DNA from: Janthinobacterium sp. TND4EL3
Lineage (GTDB): Bacteria > Pseudomonadota > Gammaproteobacteria > Burkholderiales > Burkholderiaceae_D
DNA: 64,000 bases
Assembly: GCF_900156175.1 (NCBI RefSeq)
Contig: NZ_FTMV01000013.1
Coordinates: forward strand, 62,001-126,000
Reading direction: 5' to 3'
Shown: positions 50,771-59,018 of the stretch, in pieces
How the letters are laid out: every line of letters begins with the position of its first letter
Numbering within the stretch: position 1 is the stretch's first letter
Made by a program: the position numbers and the translations under genes
The notes under the pieces: model-generated
Seen by the model: only the letters and a program-made list of their open reading frames with translations
Told to the model about the DNA's origin: nothing
Database searches by the model: none

Positions 50771-52324
50771 TTATCGTGCATTCTGCGCCATTTGCCGCAG
50801 CTGCCCCTTTAAAATCTTGCCCGTGGCTGCCGCCGGCAGCGCTTCCATGACGATGATGGCGGACGGGCACTTGTACGGCGACAGGGTCTGCGCCAGCCAG
50901 GCCTGCAATTCTGCCACGCTGGCGGGCTGGCGCGGGTCCAGCTCCACATAGGCGATGACGTCCTCGTTGCCATCGGCCAGGGTGCGTCCCACCACGGCCG
51001 ACTGCACCACGGAAGCGTGGGCGTTCAGGGCCGTTTCCACTTCCAGCGGATACACATTGAAGCCGGAGCGGATGATCAGCTCCTTGGTGCGGCCCACGAT
51101 GAACAGCGCGCCGTCCGGATCCTGGCGCGCCATGTCGCCCGTATTGAGCCAGCCGCCGTCGCGCATGGTGGCCGCCGTCATGGCCGGTTCGCGGTAATAG
51201 CCGGCCATGATGTTCGGCCCGCGTATCCACAGTTCCCCCGGCTCGCCCGGCGTCACGTCCTGGCCGGCCACGTCGACCACGCGCACTTCCACGCCGGGGA
51301 TCGGCATGCCCACGGAATCGTCGCGGCGCGGCGCTTCCAGGCGCGTCTGGCTGATGGTGGGGGCGCTTTCCGTCATGCCGTAGCCATTGTGCAGCGCGGT
51401 GCCCAGCAGTTTTTCCACGTCGTGCTTGAGCGACGGCGCCAGCGGCGAGCCGCCCGCATAGGCGAAGCGCAGCCGCGTGGGCAGCGGCGTATCGGCGCCG
51501 CCCAGGGTTTGCAGCAGCTTGGCGTACATGGCGGGCACGCCCTGCACGATGGTCAGTTCATCGTCCTGCAGGGCCGAGAGCAGGCCGTCGACGGAAAAGC
51601 GCGGCACCAGGTACAGTGCGGCGCCCGCATACAGGGTGCCCAGGGCCACCGAGGCCAGGCCGTACACGTGCGAAATCGGCAGCACGCCGTAGGCGCGGTC
51701 GCTGCTGCTCAAGCCGCGCAGGGTGCTGGAGACGGCGGCGATGAACAGCAGGTTGCGGTGCGTGAGCATCACGCCCTTCGACTGCCCGGTGGTACCCGTC
51801 GTGTAGATCAGCGCGGCCACCTGTTCGTTGCCGGGCACCGTGTCTTCCGCGATGGCCGCCTCGTTCAACTCGCCCGCCAGCAGCTCGCCCATGCCGTCGA
51901 CCGTGGCGCTGGCCGCGCCCAGACGCGCCGCGTGCGCGTCCGCCTCCGGCGAGGCGCCGGCCAGGAACAGCATCCGCCGCGCGCCGGAGTGCGCGGCGAT
52001 GGTATCGATCTCGCGCGCCGACAGGCGGGCATTGACGTTGACGATCCAGGCGTCGATGCTGGCCGCCGCAAAGATCAGCGCCACCTGCAGCGCGCAGTTC
52101 TCGCCCACCACCATCAGGCGGTCGCCGGCGCGCACGTCCAGTTGGCGCAGCAGCTGCGCGGCGCTTTCCACACCGTGCTGCAGCTGGGCGTAGGTCCAGC
52201 TGCGGCCAGCTTCATGCAGCGCGGGCGCGTCGGGCGCGCGCGTCGCCCAATAGATGGGGATGGCCGACAGGCGCGCCGGCAAGTGGGCCAGCAGGGCGGG
52301 AATGTCCAGCGCGGCCTCCCTCAC
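50771..52324 (-). CDS. AMP-dependent acyl-CoA synthetase/ligase
   Basis: Class I adenylate-forming CoA ligase, 517 residues, that activates a carboxylic acid to its CoA thioester. Signature motifs: IYTTGTTGQSKGVMLTHRNL (P-loop, A3), GYGMTESAP (A5), ELWIRGPNIMAGYY (A6/A7), NTGDMARQDPDGALFIVGR (A8) and the C-terminal catalytic lysine region ALPAAATGKILKGQL. Its start overlaps the acyl-CoA dehydrogenase stop by four bases (52321-52324). The imported acid is probably activated here and then desaturated by the dehydrogenase. The substrate cannot be deduced: fatty, cyclic or aromatic acids are all possible. Confidence 0.88.
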   Translation of the reverse strand: MREAALDIPALLAHLPARLSAIPIYWATRAPDAPALHEAGRSWTYAQLQHGVESAAQLLRQLDVRAGDRLMVVGENCALQVALIFAAASIDAWIVNVNARLSAREIDTIAAHSGARRMLFLAGASPEADAHAARLGAASATVDGMGELLAGELNEAAIAEDTVPGNEQVAALIYTTGTTGQSKGVMLTHRNLLFIAAVSSTLRGLSSSDRAYGVLPISHVYGLASVALGTLYAGAALYLVPRFSVDGLLSALQDDELTIVQGVPAMYAKLLQTLGGADTPLPTRLRFAYAGGSPLAPSLKHDVEKLLGTALHNGYGMTESAPTISQTRLEAPRRDDSVGMPIPGVEVRVVDVAGQDVTPGEPGELWIRGPNIMAGYYREPAMTAATMRDGGWLNTGDMARQDPDGALFIVGRTKELIIRSGFNVYPLEVETALNAHASVVQSAVVGRTLADGNEDVIAYVELDPRQPASVAELQAWLAQTLSPYKCPSAIIVMEALPAAATGKILKGQLRQMAQNAR

Positions 52325-53475
52325 TTTTGCGCCGCCTTGATCATGTTGCGGGCGATGACGATCTGCTGGATCTGCGTCGTGCCTTCGTAGATGCGGAACA
52401 GGCGCACGTCGCGGTAGAAACGCTCGGCCGCGTATTCGCTGATGTAGCCGGCGCCGCCGTGGATCTGCACGGAGCGGTCAGCGACTCTGCCGCACATTTC
52501 GGAGGCGAACAGCTTGCAGCACGACGCTTCCGTCGAGATGTCTTCCTTGTTGTCGCGCCGGCGCGCCGCGTCGAGCACCATGCTGCGCGCCGCATAGATT
52601 TCCGCCTTGCTATCGGCCAGCATGGCCTGGATCAGCTGGAATTCCGCGATAGGCTGGCCGAACTGCTGGCGCTCCATGGCGTAGGCCAGGGCGTCGGCCA
52701 GCATGCGTTCGGCCGCGCCCACGCAGACGGCGGCGATGTGCAGCCGGCCCTTGTCGAGCACCTTCATGGCTGTTTTAAAACCCACGCCTTCCTTGCCGCC
52801 GATGATGTTCGCGGCCGGCACACGGCAATTTTCGAAGATGACGTCGCAGGTATGCGCGCCTTGCTGGCCCATCTTCTTATCGATCTTGCCTAAAGAAAGG
52901 CCCGGCGTATCCTTTTCCACGATGAAGGCGGAGATGGCCGAGGCGCCGCGCTTGACGGGGTCCGTGCGCGCCATGACCGTAAAAATGCTCGCTTCGGGCG
53001 CGTTGGTGATATAGCGCTTGCTGCCGTTGAGGATGTAAAAATCGCCATCGCGCACGGCCGTCGTGCGCAGCGAGGCGGCATCGGACCCCGATCCCGCTTC
53101 CGTCAGCGCGAACGAGCCGATGATCTCGCCGGCCGCCAGCTTGGGCAGATAGTATTGTTTTTGCGCTTCCGTGCCGTCGATGACGATGCCTTGCGAGCCG
53201 ATGCCGTTGTTCGTGCCGATCAGCGAGCGGAAGGCGGGCGAGGTGCGGGCGATTTCAAAGGCGACGCGCACTTCCTCTTCCATGCTCAGTTCCAGGCCGC
53301 CGTAGGCTTCCGGAATGGACAGGCCGAACAGGCCCAGTTCGCGCATCTGCGCCACGATGGCGGGCGGGATCGTGTCCGTTTCGGCCACCAGCGCCTCGTT
53401 CGGCACCAGCACTTCGCGTACGAAACGGGCGATGCTGTCGAGCAGGATGTTCAGGGTTTCTTCGTCGCGTATCAT
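52321..53475 (-). CDS. Acyl-CoA dehydrogenase
   Basis: FAD-dependent acyl-CoA dehydrogenase of 384 residues that introduces the alpha-beta double bond in an acyl-CoA. Visible: SIPEAYGGLELSMEEEVR, GSFALTEAGSGSDAASLRTTA (FAD/substrate loop), FILNGSKRYITNAPEASIFTV-like sequence and KMGQQGAHTCDVIFENCRVP; the C-terminal catalytic Glu lies in YEGTTQIQQIVIARNMI, where many family members place it. ATG 53475 follows AGGA. It is the first structural gene behind the IclR regulator gene (51 bp gap) and starts the ligase/transporter operon. Confidence 0.9.
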   Translation of the reverse strand: MIRDEETLNILLDSIARFVREVLVPNEALVAETDTIPPAIVAQMRELGLFGLSIPEAYGGLELSMEEEVRVAFEIARTSPAFRSLIGTNNGIGSQGIVIDGTEAQKQYYLPKLAAGEIIGSFALTEAGSGSDAASLRTTAVRDGDFYILNGSKRYITNAPEASIFTVMARTDPVKRGASAISAFIVEKDTPGLSLGKIDKKMGQQGAHTCDVIFENCRVPAANIIGGKEGVGFKTAMKVLDKGRLHIAAVCVGAAERMLADALAYAMERQQFGQPIAEFQLIQAMLADSKAEIYAARSMVLDAARRRDNKEDISTEASCCKLFASEMCGRVADRSVQIHGGAGYISEYAAERFYRDVRLFRIYEGTTQIQQIVIARNMIKAAQK

Positions 53476-53526
53476 CGGTTTCCTCGGCGCTTTGATGTGA
53501 TCTGTTGTTAAGAGGGGGCGCGCAGT

Positions 53527-54363
53527 CTAACCGCGGCCCAGGTTTTTTTCCACTGTCTTGACCAGGGCGACCAGGCGCGGTCCGAGGTCCGATTCGAGTT
53601 TTTCGCGCGACAGCAGGAAGGCGGGGCCGCCGCAATTGAAGGCCATCACCTGTTCGCCGTCGGCACCCAGCATGGGCACGCCCACGGCGTGCACGTCGTT
53701 CTGCCATTCGCCGGCCGAGATGCAAAAGCCCCGGTCCTGGTAATCTTTGAAGCCTTGCTCGATGCCGGCCTTGATGCGGGGCCAGCGCTCCGTCTCATGC
53801 AGGCGCGCATGGTCCATTAGGTAATCGCGCTCGGCCTGCGGCAGGATGCACAGCAGGGCCTTGCCCATGGCCGTCGTCATCAGGGGAATGCGCGAGCCGA
53901 CGTCGAGGCGCAGCGTGACGTTGGCGCTGCTGCGGCAGGTTTCCACGTAGACCATGCTGAGGCGGTCGCGCGTGCCCAGCGAGACGGAGGCCTGCGCATG
54001 TTCGGCCAGTTCTTCCATCAGCGGGCGCGCCATCTTGCGCACGTCCAGGTTCGACAGCATGCGGTAGCCGAGAGCCAGCACGCCGGCGCCCAACTGGTAC
54101 TTGCCCAGGCTGTCCGAATAATTGAGGTAGCCGAGCTTGGTGAGGGTGTAGGTGAGGCGGGAAATCGTCGGCTTCGGGATGCCCGTGCGCTTGGCCATGT
54201 CCGCATTCGACAGGAAGACTTCGCCGGGGCGAAAGCAGCGCAGCACTTCGAGGCCGCGCGCCAGCGCGTTGACGAACTGGCGGTCCTTGCCTTCCTCGTC
54301 ATCGCTGAAGACGATGAGTTCCGGATCCGCTGCGGCTTGAATATTTGTCATATTTGCATTCAT
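53527..54363 (-). CDS. IclR family transcriptional regulator
   Basis: IclR-type regulator, 278 residues: an N-terminal winged helix-turn-helix (about 27-88, with GLEVLRCFRPGEVFLSNADMA and RTGIPKPTISRLTYTLTKLG), then the effector-binding domain from about 100 (LAEHAQASVSLGTRDRLSMV). It is transcribed in the same direction as the acyl-CoA dehydrogenase, ligase and liv genes, 51 bp ahead of them, and probably regulates them. The upstream gap is shared with the divergent TonB-dependent receptor; TTGACA on the minus strand at 54412-54407 may be its -35 box. The effector is unknown but is likely the substrate of the operon. Confidence 0.88.
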   Translation of the reverse strand: MNANMTNIQAAADPELIVFSDDEEGKDRQFVNALARGLEVLRCFRPGEVFLSNADMAKRTGIPKPTISRLTYTLTKLGYLNYSDSLGKYQLGAGVLALGYRMLSNLDVRKMARPLMEELAEHAQASVSLGTRDRLSMVYVETCRSSANVTLRLDVGSRIPLMTTAMGKALLCILPQAERDYLMDHARLHETERWPRIKAGIEQGFKDYQDRGFCISAGEWQNDVHAVGVPMLGADGEQVMAFNCGGPAFLLSREKLESDLGPRLVALVKTVEKNLGRG

Positions 54364-54513
54364 TTTCGAACTCCCTGGAAACCAGTTTGCCTAGCCAAAT
54401 TGGACGTGTCAACCGTTTTGTGAAACATTCGTTCGCACAGCGAAATGCTGCAGTGCATGAAAAAAACGTGAGAAATTGACTTGCGCGAGGCCTTTTGGCC
54501 TTGCTGCTTGAGT

Positions 54514-54541
54514 ATCGTTATATACATCTGTATATTGCGCT
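54514..54541 (+). promoter_or_regulatory. ModE-like operator 1 over promoter P1
   Basis: Left half ATCGTTATATA (54514-54524), six bases, right half TATATTGCGCT (54531-54541). The preceding TTGAGT (54508-54513) and TATATT (54531-54536) give a promoter with a 17-bp spacer, so the box begins right after -35 and includes -10. The left half fits the ModE-box form I recall (ATCGnTATATA, six bases, TATATAACGAT); the right half is degenerate. Confidence 0.55.
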
Positions 54542-54550
54542 GTTGGATGA

Positions 54551-54578
54551 CGGCCGCCGCATGCGCGGCCGCTTTTTT
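54551..54578 (+). terminator. Rho-independent terminator between the two operators
   Basis: CGGCCGC (54551-54557) pairs with GCGGCCG (54565-54571) around a 7-nt loop, then C and six T (54573-54578). It acts on plus-strand transcripts and lies just downstream of promoter P1, ahead of operator 2. Confidence 0.75.
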
Positions 54579-54582
54579 GCAT

Positions 54583-54610
54583 ATCGCTATATAGGGCGAT
54601 ATATAACGGA
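54583..54610 (+). promoter_or_regulatory. ModE-like operator 2 over promoter P2
   Basis: Left half ATCGCTATATA (54583-54593), GGGCGA, right half TATATAACGGA (54600-54610). This is one mismatch from the ModE-box form I recall. TTGCAT (54577-54582) and TATATA (54600-54605), 17 bp apart, make a promoter with the same geometry as P1. The box ends in the ribosome-binding site of the receptor gene. Confidence 0.65.
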
Positions 54611-54620
54611 AGAGAAAAAC

Positions 54621-56600
54621 ATGACGATGGTGAAACAGGTAATGGCTGGCGCCGTACTGCTTGCGCTGGCGCAGCAGGCTGCTGGCAAGGAAGACGTGGA
54701 TGCGGCGGCGCCGTTCGTGCTGGGCACGGTGACGGTGATCGGCCAGCGCGAGCAAACAGGCCAGGTGGAACAGCAGGTGGGATCCCAAGTAAGCCGCGCC
54801 GAGATGCGCCGCTTTAACCGCGACAACGTGGGCGACGCCTTGAATCTGCTGTCCGGCGTGTCGCTGTCGACCAATTCGCGCAACGAGAAAACCGTCGCCA
54901 TCCGCGGCTTCGATGCGCGCCAGGTGCCGCTGTACATCGACGGCATACCCGTCTACGTGCCGTATGACGGCTACGTCGATTTCAACCGCTTCACGACGGC
55001 CGACCTGGCCGCCATCCAGGTGGCCAAGGGCTTCAGTTCCGTGGCCTACGGCGCCAATACCCTGGGCGGCGCCATCAACCTGGTGTCGCGCAAGCCGACG
55101 GCTTTGATGGAAGGCGATACGTCAGTGGGATTCGGTTCGGGCAGCGAGCGCCAGGTGTCAGCCAACGTGGGCACGAACCAGGGCCTGTGGTATCTGCAGG
55201 CGGGCGTGTCGTACATCGACAGCGACGGCTTCCCCATGTCGTCGGACTTCCGCCCGACGGCCACGGAAGACGGCGGCACGCGCAACAATTCCTACCGCAA
55301 GGACCATAAATTGTCGTTCAAGGTCGGCTACACGCCCGTGGGCGGCGACGAGTATGCACTGAGCTACTACAAGCAGCATGGCGAAAAGGGCCAGCCGCCA
55401 TCGACGAATCCTGTCGGCGCGCGCTACTGGCAATGGCCGTACTGGAACAAGGAAAGCGTGTACTTCGTTTCGCAGACGCGCCTGGGCCAGCAGGAGCGCC
55501 TGAAACTGCGCCTCTACCACGACAGCTATGACAATGAAATCACCTCGTTCACCAATGGCAGCTACAGCACCATCAAGACCAGCGGCCAGGGCAGCGTCAG
55601 CGGCGGGCGCAGCATCTATAACGACCGCACGAACGGCGGCGCGGTGGAACTCGAATCGTTCCGCCTGGCCGCGCACAGCCTGCGCTTTGTCGCCAGCTAC
55701 AAGGCCGACGAGCACCAGGAGCGCGATGGCAAAGGCGTGCGCAACACCTGGTACAAGGATGCCCTGTGGACCTTGGGCGCGGAGGACAGCATCGCCCTGA
55801 ACGCCGCAACGGAACTGTCGCTGGGCGTATCGCGCAACGAACTGCGCCCGGACACGGTGTATAGCGCCGGCAATGCGTATACTTTGCCAGGCAATCAGGC
55901 GGCCACGGACCTGCAGGCGGGCCTGTTCCACAAAGTGGGTCCCGAGGCGAAGGTGTACGCCACCGCGGCGCGCAAGTCGCGCCTGCCGACCCTGAAGGAC
56001 CGCTACTCGCAGCGCCTGGGCACGTATATCGAAAACCCGGCCTTGCGCGCGGAAGAGGCGATGAATTACGAGCTGGGGTACCAGGCAAGCGTGCAGGGCG
56101 CCAGCCTGGAAGCGGCGCTGTTCTACAGCGACGTGAAGGACAAGATCCAGAGCGTGGCGAATGTGGCCGGCGTGCGTTCGCAGATGCAGAATGCGGGCCG
56201 GGCGCACATCAGCGGCGTGGAACTGGGGGCGCGCGGCCGCGCCGGCGCCTGGCTTGATTTCGGCGGCAATTACACCTACACGGAGATGAAGAACGTCAGC
56301 GACCGCGCCATCCGCCTGACGGATGTGCCGCGCCACAAGCTGACGGCGCACGCCGTGCTGCACGCGGCGCGCCAGGTCGACGTGGTGGCCATCGCGGAAG
56401 CGAACAGCGGGCGCTGGGTCTCGAACACCCTGGAACTCGGTGGCTTTACGACGCTGAACCTGAAGGCCGTGTACCGGCCCTTGCCGGCCTTGAGCCTGGA
56501 AGCGGGTGTGAGCAACCTGGGCGACCGCAATTACGCGCTGGCCGACGGTTTCCCCAGCGCTGGCCGCACCTGGCTGGCCAATGCGCAGTACCAGTTCTGA
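54621..56600 (+). CDS. TonB-dependent outer-membrane receptor, possibly molybdenum-regulated
   Basis: Outer-membrane TonB-dependent transporter of 659 residues. A short signal peptide is followed by a TonB-box-like LGTVTVIGQ, a plug domain (about 40-165, with GDALNLLSGVSLST, VAIRGFDARQVPLYIDGIPV, VAYGANTLGGAINLVSRKP) and a beta barrel ending in the aromatic AQYQF. ATG 54621 follows GGAAGAG; the open frame further upstream is leader. Tandem ModE-like operators cover its promoters, so it probably takes up molybdate/tungstate or a molybdenum chelate when Mo is scarce. The ligand is inference; no modABC is in the window. The next gene, 27 bp on, encodes a sulfite-oxidase-fold protein. Confidence 0.88.
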   Translation: MTMVKQVMAGAVLLALAQQAAGKEDVDAAAPFVLGTVTVIGQREQTGQVEQQVGSQVSRAEMRRFNRDNVGDALNLLSGVSLSTNSRNEKTVAIRGFDARQVPLYIDGIPVYVPYDGYVDFNRFTTADLAAIQVAKGFSSVAYGANTLGGAINLVSRKPTALMEGDTSVGFGSGSERQVSANVGTNQGLWYLQAGVSYIDSDGFPMSSDFRPTATEDGGTRNNSYRKDHKLSFKVGYTPVGGDEYALSYYKQHGEKGQPPSTNPVGARYWQWPYWNKESVYFVSQTRLGQQERLKLRLYHDSYDNEITSFTNGSYSTIKTSGQGSVSGGRSIYNDRTNGGAVELESFRLAAHSLRFVASYKADEHQERDGKGVRNTWYKDALWTLGAEDSIALNAATELSLGVSRNELRPDTVYSAGNAYTLPGNQAATDLQAGLFHKVGPEAKVYATAARKSRLPTLKDRYSQRLGTYIENPALRAEEAMNYELGYQASVQGASLEAALFYSDVKDKIQSVANVAGVRSQMQNAGRAHISGVELGARGRAGAWLDFGGNYTYTEMKNVSDRAIRLTDVPRHKLTAHAVLHAARQVDVVAIAEANSGRWVSNTLELGGFTTLNLKAVYRPLPALSLEAGVSNLGDRNYALADGFPSAGRTWLANAQYQF

Positions 56601-56627
56601 TTCGTCACTGTCATGAAAGGACACAGC

Positions 56628-57164
56628 ATGTTCAAGAAAATATTGGCTGGCTTTACTTCGGCGGCGTTGCTGGCCGCGGCGCCCGCGTGGGCCGACCCGG
56701 CGCCCGCGCGCGATAATATGAGCCACGCGCTCGCCGTGACGGGCGTGGTGGAAACGCCGTTGTCCCTGAAGGTGGCCGACCTGCGCCTGCTGCCGCCGGC
56801 CAATGGCGGAGAGCTTGCCGTCACGCGGCACAACGGCGACAAGGCCGAGACCATCACCAGCTACAAAGGCGTGCGTCTGCGCGACATCCTCGACAAGGCG
56901 GTGCTCGATGCGCCCGGCCACAATGACGTCAAGAAGCTCGCCATCATCGCCAAGGCCACGGATGGCTACGCGGTGGTGTTTTCCTGGGGCGAGCTGTATA
57001 ACGCACCGGCCGGCGAGGGAGTGATCGTCTACTATGAAAAGAACGGCAAGGCGCTCGACGACAACGACGGCGAGATCGCCCTCATCTCGGCCAAGGATAT
57101 CCGCACGGGGCCGCGCCACGTGAAGTGGCTCAATGGCATCGAGGTGCGCAAGCTGGTGGAGTGA
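56628..57164 (+). CDS. Periplasmic sulfite-oxidase-fold (molybdopterin-domain) protein
   Basis: Exported protein of 178 residues with the fold of the molybdopterin-binding domain of sulfite oxidases, much shorter than a full enzyme. The signal peptide ends near APAWA. The domain starts LAVTGVVETPLSLKVADLRLLP and contains SYKGVRLRDILDKAVLD (typical of these domains) and VKKLAIIAKATDGYAVVFSWGEL, and ends VKWLNGIEVRKL. I see no cysteine at the place where sulfite oxidases ligate Mo. ATG 56628 follows AAAGGA by six bases; an ATG five codons earlier is weaker. It is 27 bp after the receptor gene, so one operon. Role unknown; Mo-related by context. Confidence 0.82.
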   Translation: MFKKILAGFTSAALLAAAPAWADPAPARDNMSHALAVTGVVETPLSLKVADLRLLPPANGGELAVTRHNGDKAETITSYKGVRLRDILDKAVLDAPGHNDVKKLAIIAKATDGYAVVFSWGELYNAPAGEGVIVYYEKNGKALDDNDGEIALISAKDIRTGPRHVKWLNGIEVRKLVE

Positions 57165-57181
57165 TGCGCAGCTGATGGAGG

Positions 57182-57219
57182 AAAAACGCGCCGTGGAGCC
57201 ATCCCCGGCGCGTTTTTTT
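57182..57219. terminator. Bidirectional terminator after the receptor operon
   Basis: AAAAACGCGCC (57182-57192) pairs with GGCGCGTTTTT (57207-57217) around a 14-nt loop, followed by further T (through 57219). The A-tract on the other side makes it bidirectional; it lies between convergent genes. Confidence 0.85.
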
Positions 57220-58149
57220 CTATGCCGCCAGCGCTTGCCGCATGGCCTTGCCCGCCACGTCGAACAAGCCGCGCGCCGCTGGCGTCAGGCCCGGCATGTG
57301 GATCGATGCATGGATCATGCCGTCGAGTTGCACGCATTGCGCCGCCACGCCGTCGTCGCGCAAATACCGCGCATAGGCTTCGCCTTCGTCGTGCAGCGGG
57401 TCGTACTCGCATACCAGCACCGTCGCCGGCGGCAAGTCCTTGAGCGACGCGGCCTGCAGGGGCGCCGCGTAGGCGTTCGCGCCTTCAGCCGGCTCGTTCA
57501 GGTAGGCCGACCAGCAAAAGCGCATGGCTTCCCGCGTCAGCGAGTGGCCTTCCGCATAGCACTGGTAGGACGGCGTGTCGAAGGCGAAATCGAGCGCCGG
57601 GTACAGCAGCAGCTGGTGCGCCAGCGCTGGGCCGGCCTGGTCGCGCGCCATCAGGGCGGCGGCCGCCGCCAGGTTGCCGCCCGCGCTGTCGCCGCCCACG
57701 GCCAGCCGTTTCGCATCGATACCCAGCATCTCCGCCTCGTCGGCGACCCAGCACAGGGCCCGGTAAAAATCGTTCAGCGGCACGGGAAACTTGTGCTCGG
57801 GCGCCAGCCGGTAGTCGACGGAAAAGATCACGCAGCCGGTGGCGTTGGCCAGTGCGCGGCACGGATTGTCGTACAGGTCCAGCGAGCACAGGCACCATCC
57901 GCCGCCATGCGCGAAGACGATGGCGGGCAGAGGATGAGCAGTGTCCGCGCCGGCCGGCACGTAGGCGCGCACGGTCAGCGCATGCTCGCCCGGCACCACG
58001 TAATCGGTAATGGACGTCACGTGCTCCAGCGGGCCGTGCAGCTGGCGCAAGCCCGTTTCCGTGGCCGCGCGCAGGTCCGCCAGCGAGGCGGGCGGCGGCG
58101 CGTCTTTCGTCTGTTCCAGCCAGGCGGCGATCAGCGGGTCGAGGCTCAT
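57220..58149 (-). CDS. HSL-family alpha/beta hydrolase (esterase)
   Basis: Esterase of the hormone-sensitive-lipase family, 309 residues, cytoplasmic. The oxyanion motif is VFAHGGGWCLCSLDLYD, the nucleophile is in VGGDSAGGNLAAAAAL (Ser at about residue 155), the acid is in CEYDPLHDEGEAYA and the His in LDGMIHASI. ATG 58149 overlaps the stop of the upstream epoxide-hydrolase-like gene by four bases, and an in-frame extension upstream reads inside that gene. It is the last gene of the three-gene operon. The natural ester is unknown. Confidence 0.88.
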   Translation of the reverse strand: MSLDPLIAAWLEQTKDAPPPASLADLRAATETGLRQLHGPLEHVTSITDYVVPGEHALTVRAYVPAGADTAHPLPAIVFAHGGGWCLCSLDLYDNPCRALANATGCVIFSVDYRLAPEHKFPVPLNDFYRALCWVADEAEMLGIDAKRLAVGGDSAGGNLAAAAALMARDQAGPALAHQLLLYPALDFAFDTPSYQCYAEGHSLTREAMRFCWSAYLNEPAEGANAYAAPLQAASLKDLPPATVLVCEYDPLHDEGEAYARYLRDDGVAAQCVQLDGMIHASIHMPGLTPAARGLFDVAGKAMRQALAA

Positions 58150-59006
58150 GCCCGCTCTCCCGCCAGGAAGGGCAGCAGGTGGGCGATGAACGCTTCCGGC
58201 TGTTCTTCCATGATGAAGTGGCCGCATTCGGCGACGATGGCGCCTTGTAACATATCGGCCTTGCCCTGCATGGTCAGCAGCGGCGCGTCATTCGTCGCGT
58301 GGTCGGCGCCGATGGCCAGCACGGGCATGGCCAGGCTCTTTTTCGCCCGCTCCAGGTTTTGCCGGATGGTTTCGGGTATGGCGCGGTAGTAGGCGAAACC
58401 GGCGCGCAGGGCGCCCGGCGTGGCATAGGCGTCCGCATACACGTCGACGGCCACCTTGTCGCGGCGGTACGACCAGCGGTCGAAAATGAAGCGGATGTAT
58501 TCGCGCTCCTTGCCCGCCGTGAGCATTTCCGGCAAGTCCAGCACCTGGTTGAACATGAAGTGCCACAGGAAGATGTTGTCCGACGGCGCGACGAAAATCG
58601 GCGGCGCGGGCGCCAGGCCGGGAATCACGGCTTCCGTCAGCGCCAGTTTCGTCACGGCCTGCGGGAAGTCGCTGGCCAGTGCGTAGCCGACCCACATGCC
58701 GATGTCATGGCCGACGACGTCGTACTGCGCGTGGCCCAGGGCCAGCATGGCGCGGTGCAGGGTGGCGGCAACGGCGCCCGTATCGTAGCCATCTGCAGGG
58801 CGGCTGGAGTGGCCGCTGCCCGGCGGATCGATGGCGATGGCCTGGTAGCCCTGGGCCGCCAGCGCCGCCATCACGTGGCGCCACGCATACCAGGTTTGCG
58901 GCCAGCCGGGGATCAGCAGCACGGGTTTGCCGGTGCCGGGACCAGCGATGACGCAATGCAGGCGCTGGCCGTCGATGCGGACGTAGTCGTGAGTGAAGTC
59001 GTTCAT
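58146..59006 (-). CDS. Epoxide-hydrolase-like alpha/beta hydrolase
   Basis: Alpha/beta hydrolase of 286 residues with an aspartate nucleophile: QYDVVGHDIGMWVGYAL has Asp in the elbow, as in epoxide hydrolases and haloalkane or fluoroacetate dehalogenases. The oxyanion region is LLIPGWPQTWYAWRHVM, and the late His lies in AECGHFIMEEQPEAF. The lid region is rich in aromatics (NIFLWHFMFNQVLDLPEML). It lies 12 bp after the isomerase gene and overlaps the esterase gene by four bases. Dehalogenase or epoxide hydrolase cannot be distinguished here. Confidence 0.87.
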   Translation of the reverse strand: MNDFTHDYVRIDGQRLHCVIAGPGTGKPVLLIPGWPQTWYAWRHVMAALAAQGYQAIAIDPPGSGHSSRPADGYDTGAVAATLHRAMLALGHAQYDVVGHDIGMWVGYALASDFPQAVTKLALTEAVIPGLAPAPPIFVAPSDNIFLWHFMFNQVLDLPEMLTAGKEREYIRFIFDRWSYRRDKVAVDVYADAYATPGALRAGFAYYRAIPETIRQNLERAKKSLAMPVLAIGADHATNDAPLLTMQGKADMLQGAIVAECGHFIMEEQPEAFIAHLLPFLAGERA

Positions 59007-59018
59007 ATGTATCCTTGA

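Noticed and set aside
54364-54620. Molybdenum-cofactor riboswitch in the receptor leader
   Set aside because: The leader from either predicted promoter is far too short for the large Moco RNA fold; only one simple terminator hairpin is present.
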